The position numbers were made by a program, and so were the translations under genes. A model generated the notes under the pieces. It saw nothing but the letters and a program-made list of their open reading frames with translations, had not been told where the DNA came from and made no database searches. Positions 6,185 to 6,550 of a DNA stretch of 6,550 nucleotides are shown piece after piece; positions within the stretch are counted from its first letter, which is position 1, and each line of letters opens with the position of its first letter. The DNA is from Microcoleaceae cyanobacterium UBA11344 (GTDB lineage: Bacteria > Cyanobacteriota > Cyanobacteriia > Cyanobacteriales > Microcoleaceae), in contig DMYK01000325.1 of the NCBI GenBank assembly GCA_003483675.1, positions 4,581-11,130 on the forward strand, given 5' to 3'.

Positions 6185-6550
6185 ATGTTTGTTTCTGGTT
6201 TAGAGCTTTGGCAGTGGATAGATCAAGCTAAGATAGAGGCTCGAAATAGTGACATTTCCCTAACAGAACTTGACTGGCTGCTGCTGGAGTTGACTGGTTT
6301 GGATAAGTTGGCGCTGCGTTTAGAGTCGTTTAAAGATTTGCCAAAAATTGAATTAAAGTTGTCTTTATCTGAACTTTCTCAATTGTGGGAGCGACGCTTG
6401 CAGGAACGAGTCCCAGTGCAGTATTTAACGGGAAATGTATATTGGCGGCATTTTTCTCTCAAAGTAACGCCGGCGGTGCTAATTCCTCGTCCTGAGACGG
6501 AATTGCTGATTGATTTGGCTGTGGAAGCTGTTAACAATTGTTTGGAATCT
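6185..6550 (+). CDS. prmC: Release factor glutamine methyltransferase PrmC, 5' part
   Basis: PrmC (HemK) uses S-adenosylmethionine to methylate the Gln of the GGQ motif in release factors RF1 and RF2. The window holds the first 122 codons in an open frame that runs off the right edge. Residues 1-70 are the helical release-factor-binding N-terminal domain (LELWQWIDQAKIEAR, LTELDWLLLELTG). They are followed by the diagnostic RVPVQYLTG (75-83), W-R-x-F-x-L and VLIPRPETELLID (98-110), which leads into the methyltransferase fold. The S-adenosylmethionine-binding G-rich motif and the catalytic NPPY lie beyond the window. The ATG at 6185 is the only sensible start. No strong ribosome binding site is visible, because heptamer repeats reach to within 10 bp of it. 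Confidence 0.93.
   Translation, partial: MFVSGLELWQWIDQAKIEARNSDISLTELDWLLLELTGLDKLALRLESFKDLPKIELKLSLSELSQLWERRLQERVPVQYLTGNVYWRHFSLKVTPAVLIPRPETELLIDLAVEAVNNCLES

Noticed and set aside
5974..6186. Open frame of 70 codons on the minus strand with repeated NWELGI
   Set aside because: It is a translation of the heptamer repeats; the periodic peptide comes from the 7-bp units.

Overview
The window looks like chromosomal DNA of a filamentous cyanobacterium, probably of the Oscillatoriales/Microcoleus type. This is an inference from several signs. There are two perfect HIP1 palindromes (GCGATCGC, at 2592-2599 and 5856-5863) plus many GCGATCG partial copies. There is a Tic22-family gene, a GNAT protein of the cyanobacterial/plastid type, heptanucleotide tandem repeats, and short dispersed repeats with a GCGTAGTCGAAG core.

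Layout. (1) 1-1207, minus strand: a dead IS607-family insertion sequence. tnpA (serine recombinase) carries one +1 frameshift and one amber codon. tnpB (RuvC-type nuclease family) carries one in-frame TGA and runs off the left edge. (2) 1208-1860: no protein gene; a non-coding stretch with hairpins, including a terminator-like one on the plus strand. (3) 1872-2675: a hairpin resembling IS200/IS605 ends, then a badly decayed alpha/beta-hydrolase gene on the minus strand. It can be followed through six successive reading-frame blocks and has short dispersed repeats embedded in it. (4) 2803-3528, minus: an intact tandem-ACT-like conserved protein. (5) 3529-4188: a mainly non-coding divergent spacer. 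(6) 4189-4740, plus: a GNAT acetyltransferase closely resembling plant plastid SNAT/NSI enzymes. (7) 4891-4964: tRNA-Pro(UGG) with a recognisable promoter. (8) 5122-5970, plus: an exported Tic22-family protein. (9) 5984-6174: heptamer repeats. (10) 6185 to the right edge, plus: the 5' part of prmC (release-factor glutamine methyltransferase).

The intact genes are independent housekeeping or envelope functions and do not form one operon. The left 2.7 kb is a graveyard of mobile-element and pseudogene remnants, while the right 3.7 kb is functional. I found no CRISPR array, toxin-antitoxin pair, defence cassette or clearly new multi-gene system. The most interesting signals are the repeat family sitting inside and beside dead or living genes, the unexplained structured region at 1270-1484, and the two reconstructable pseudogene systems.
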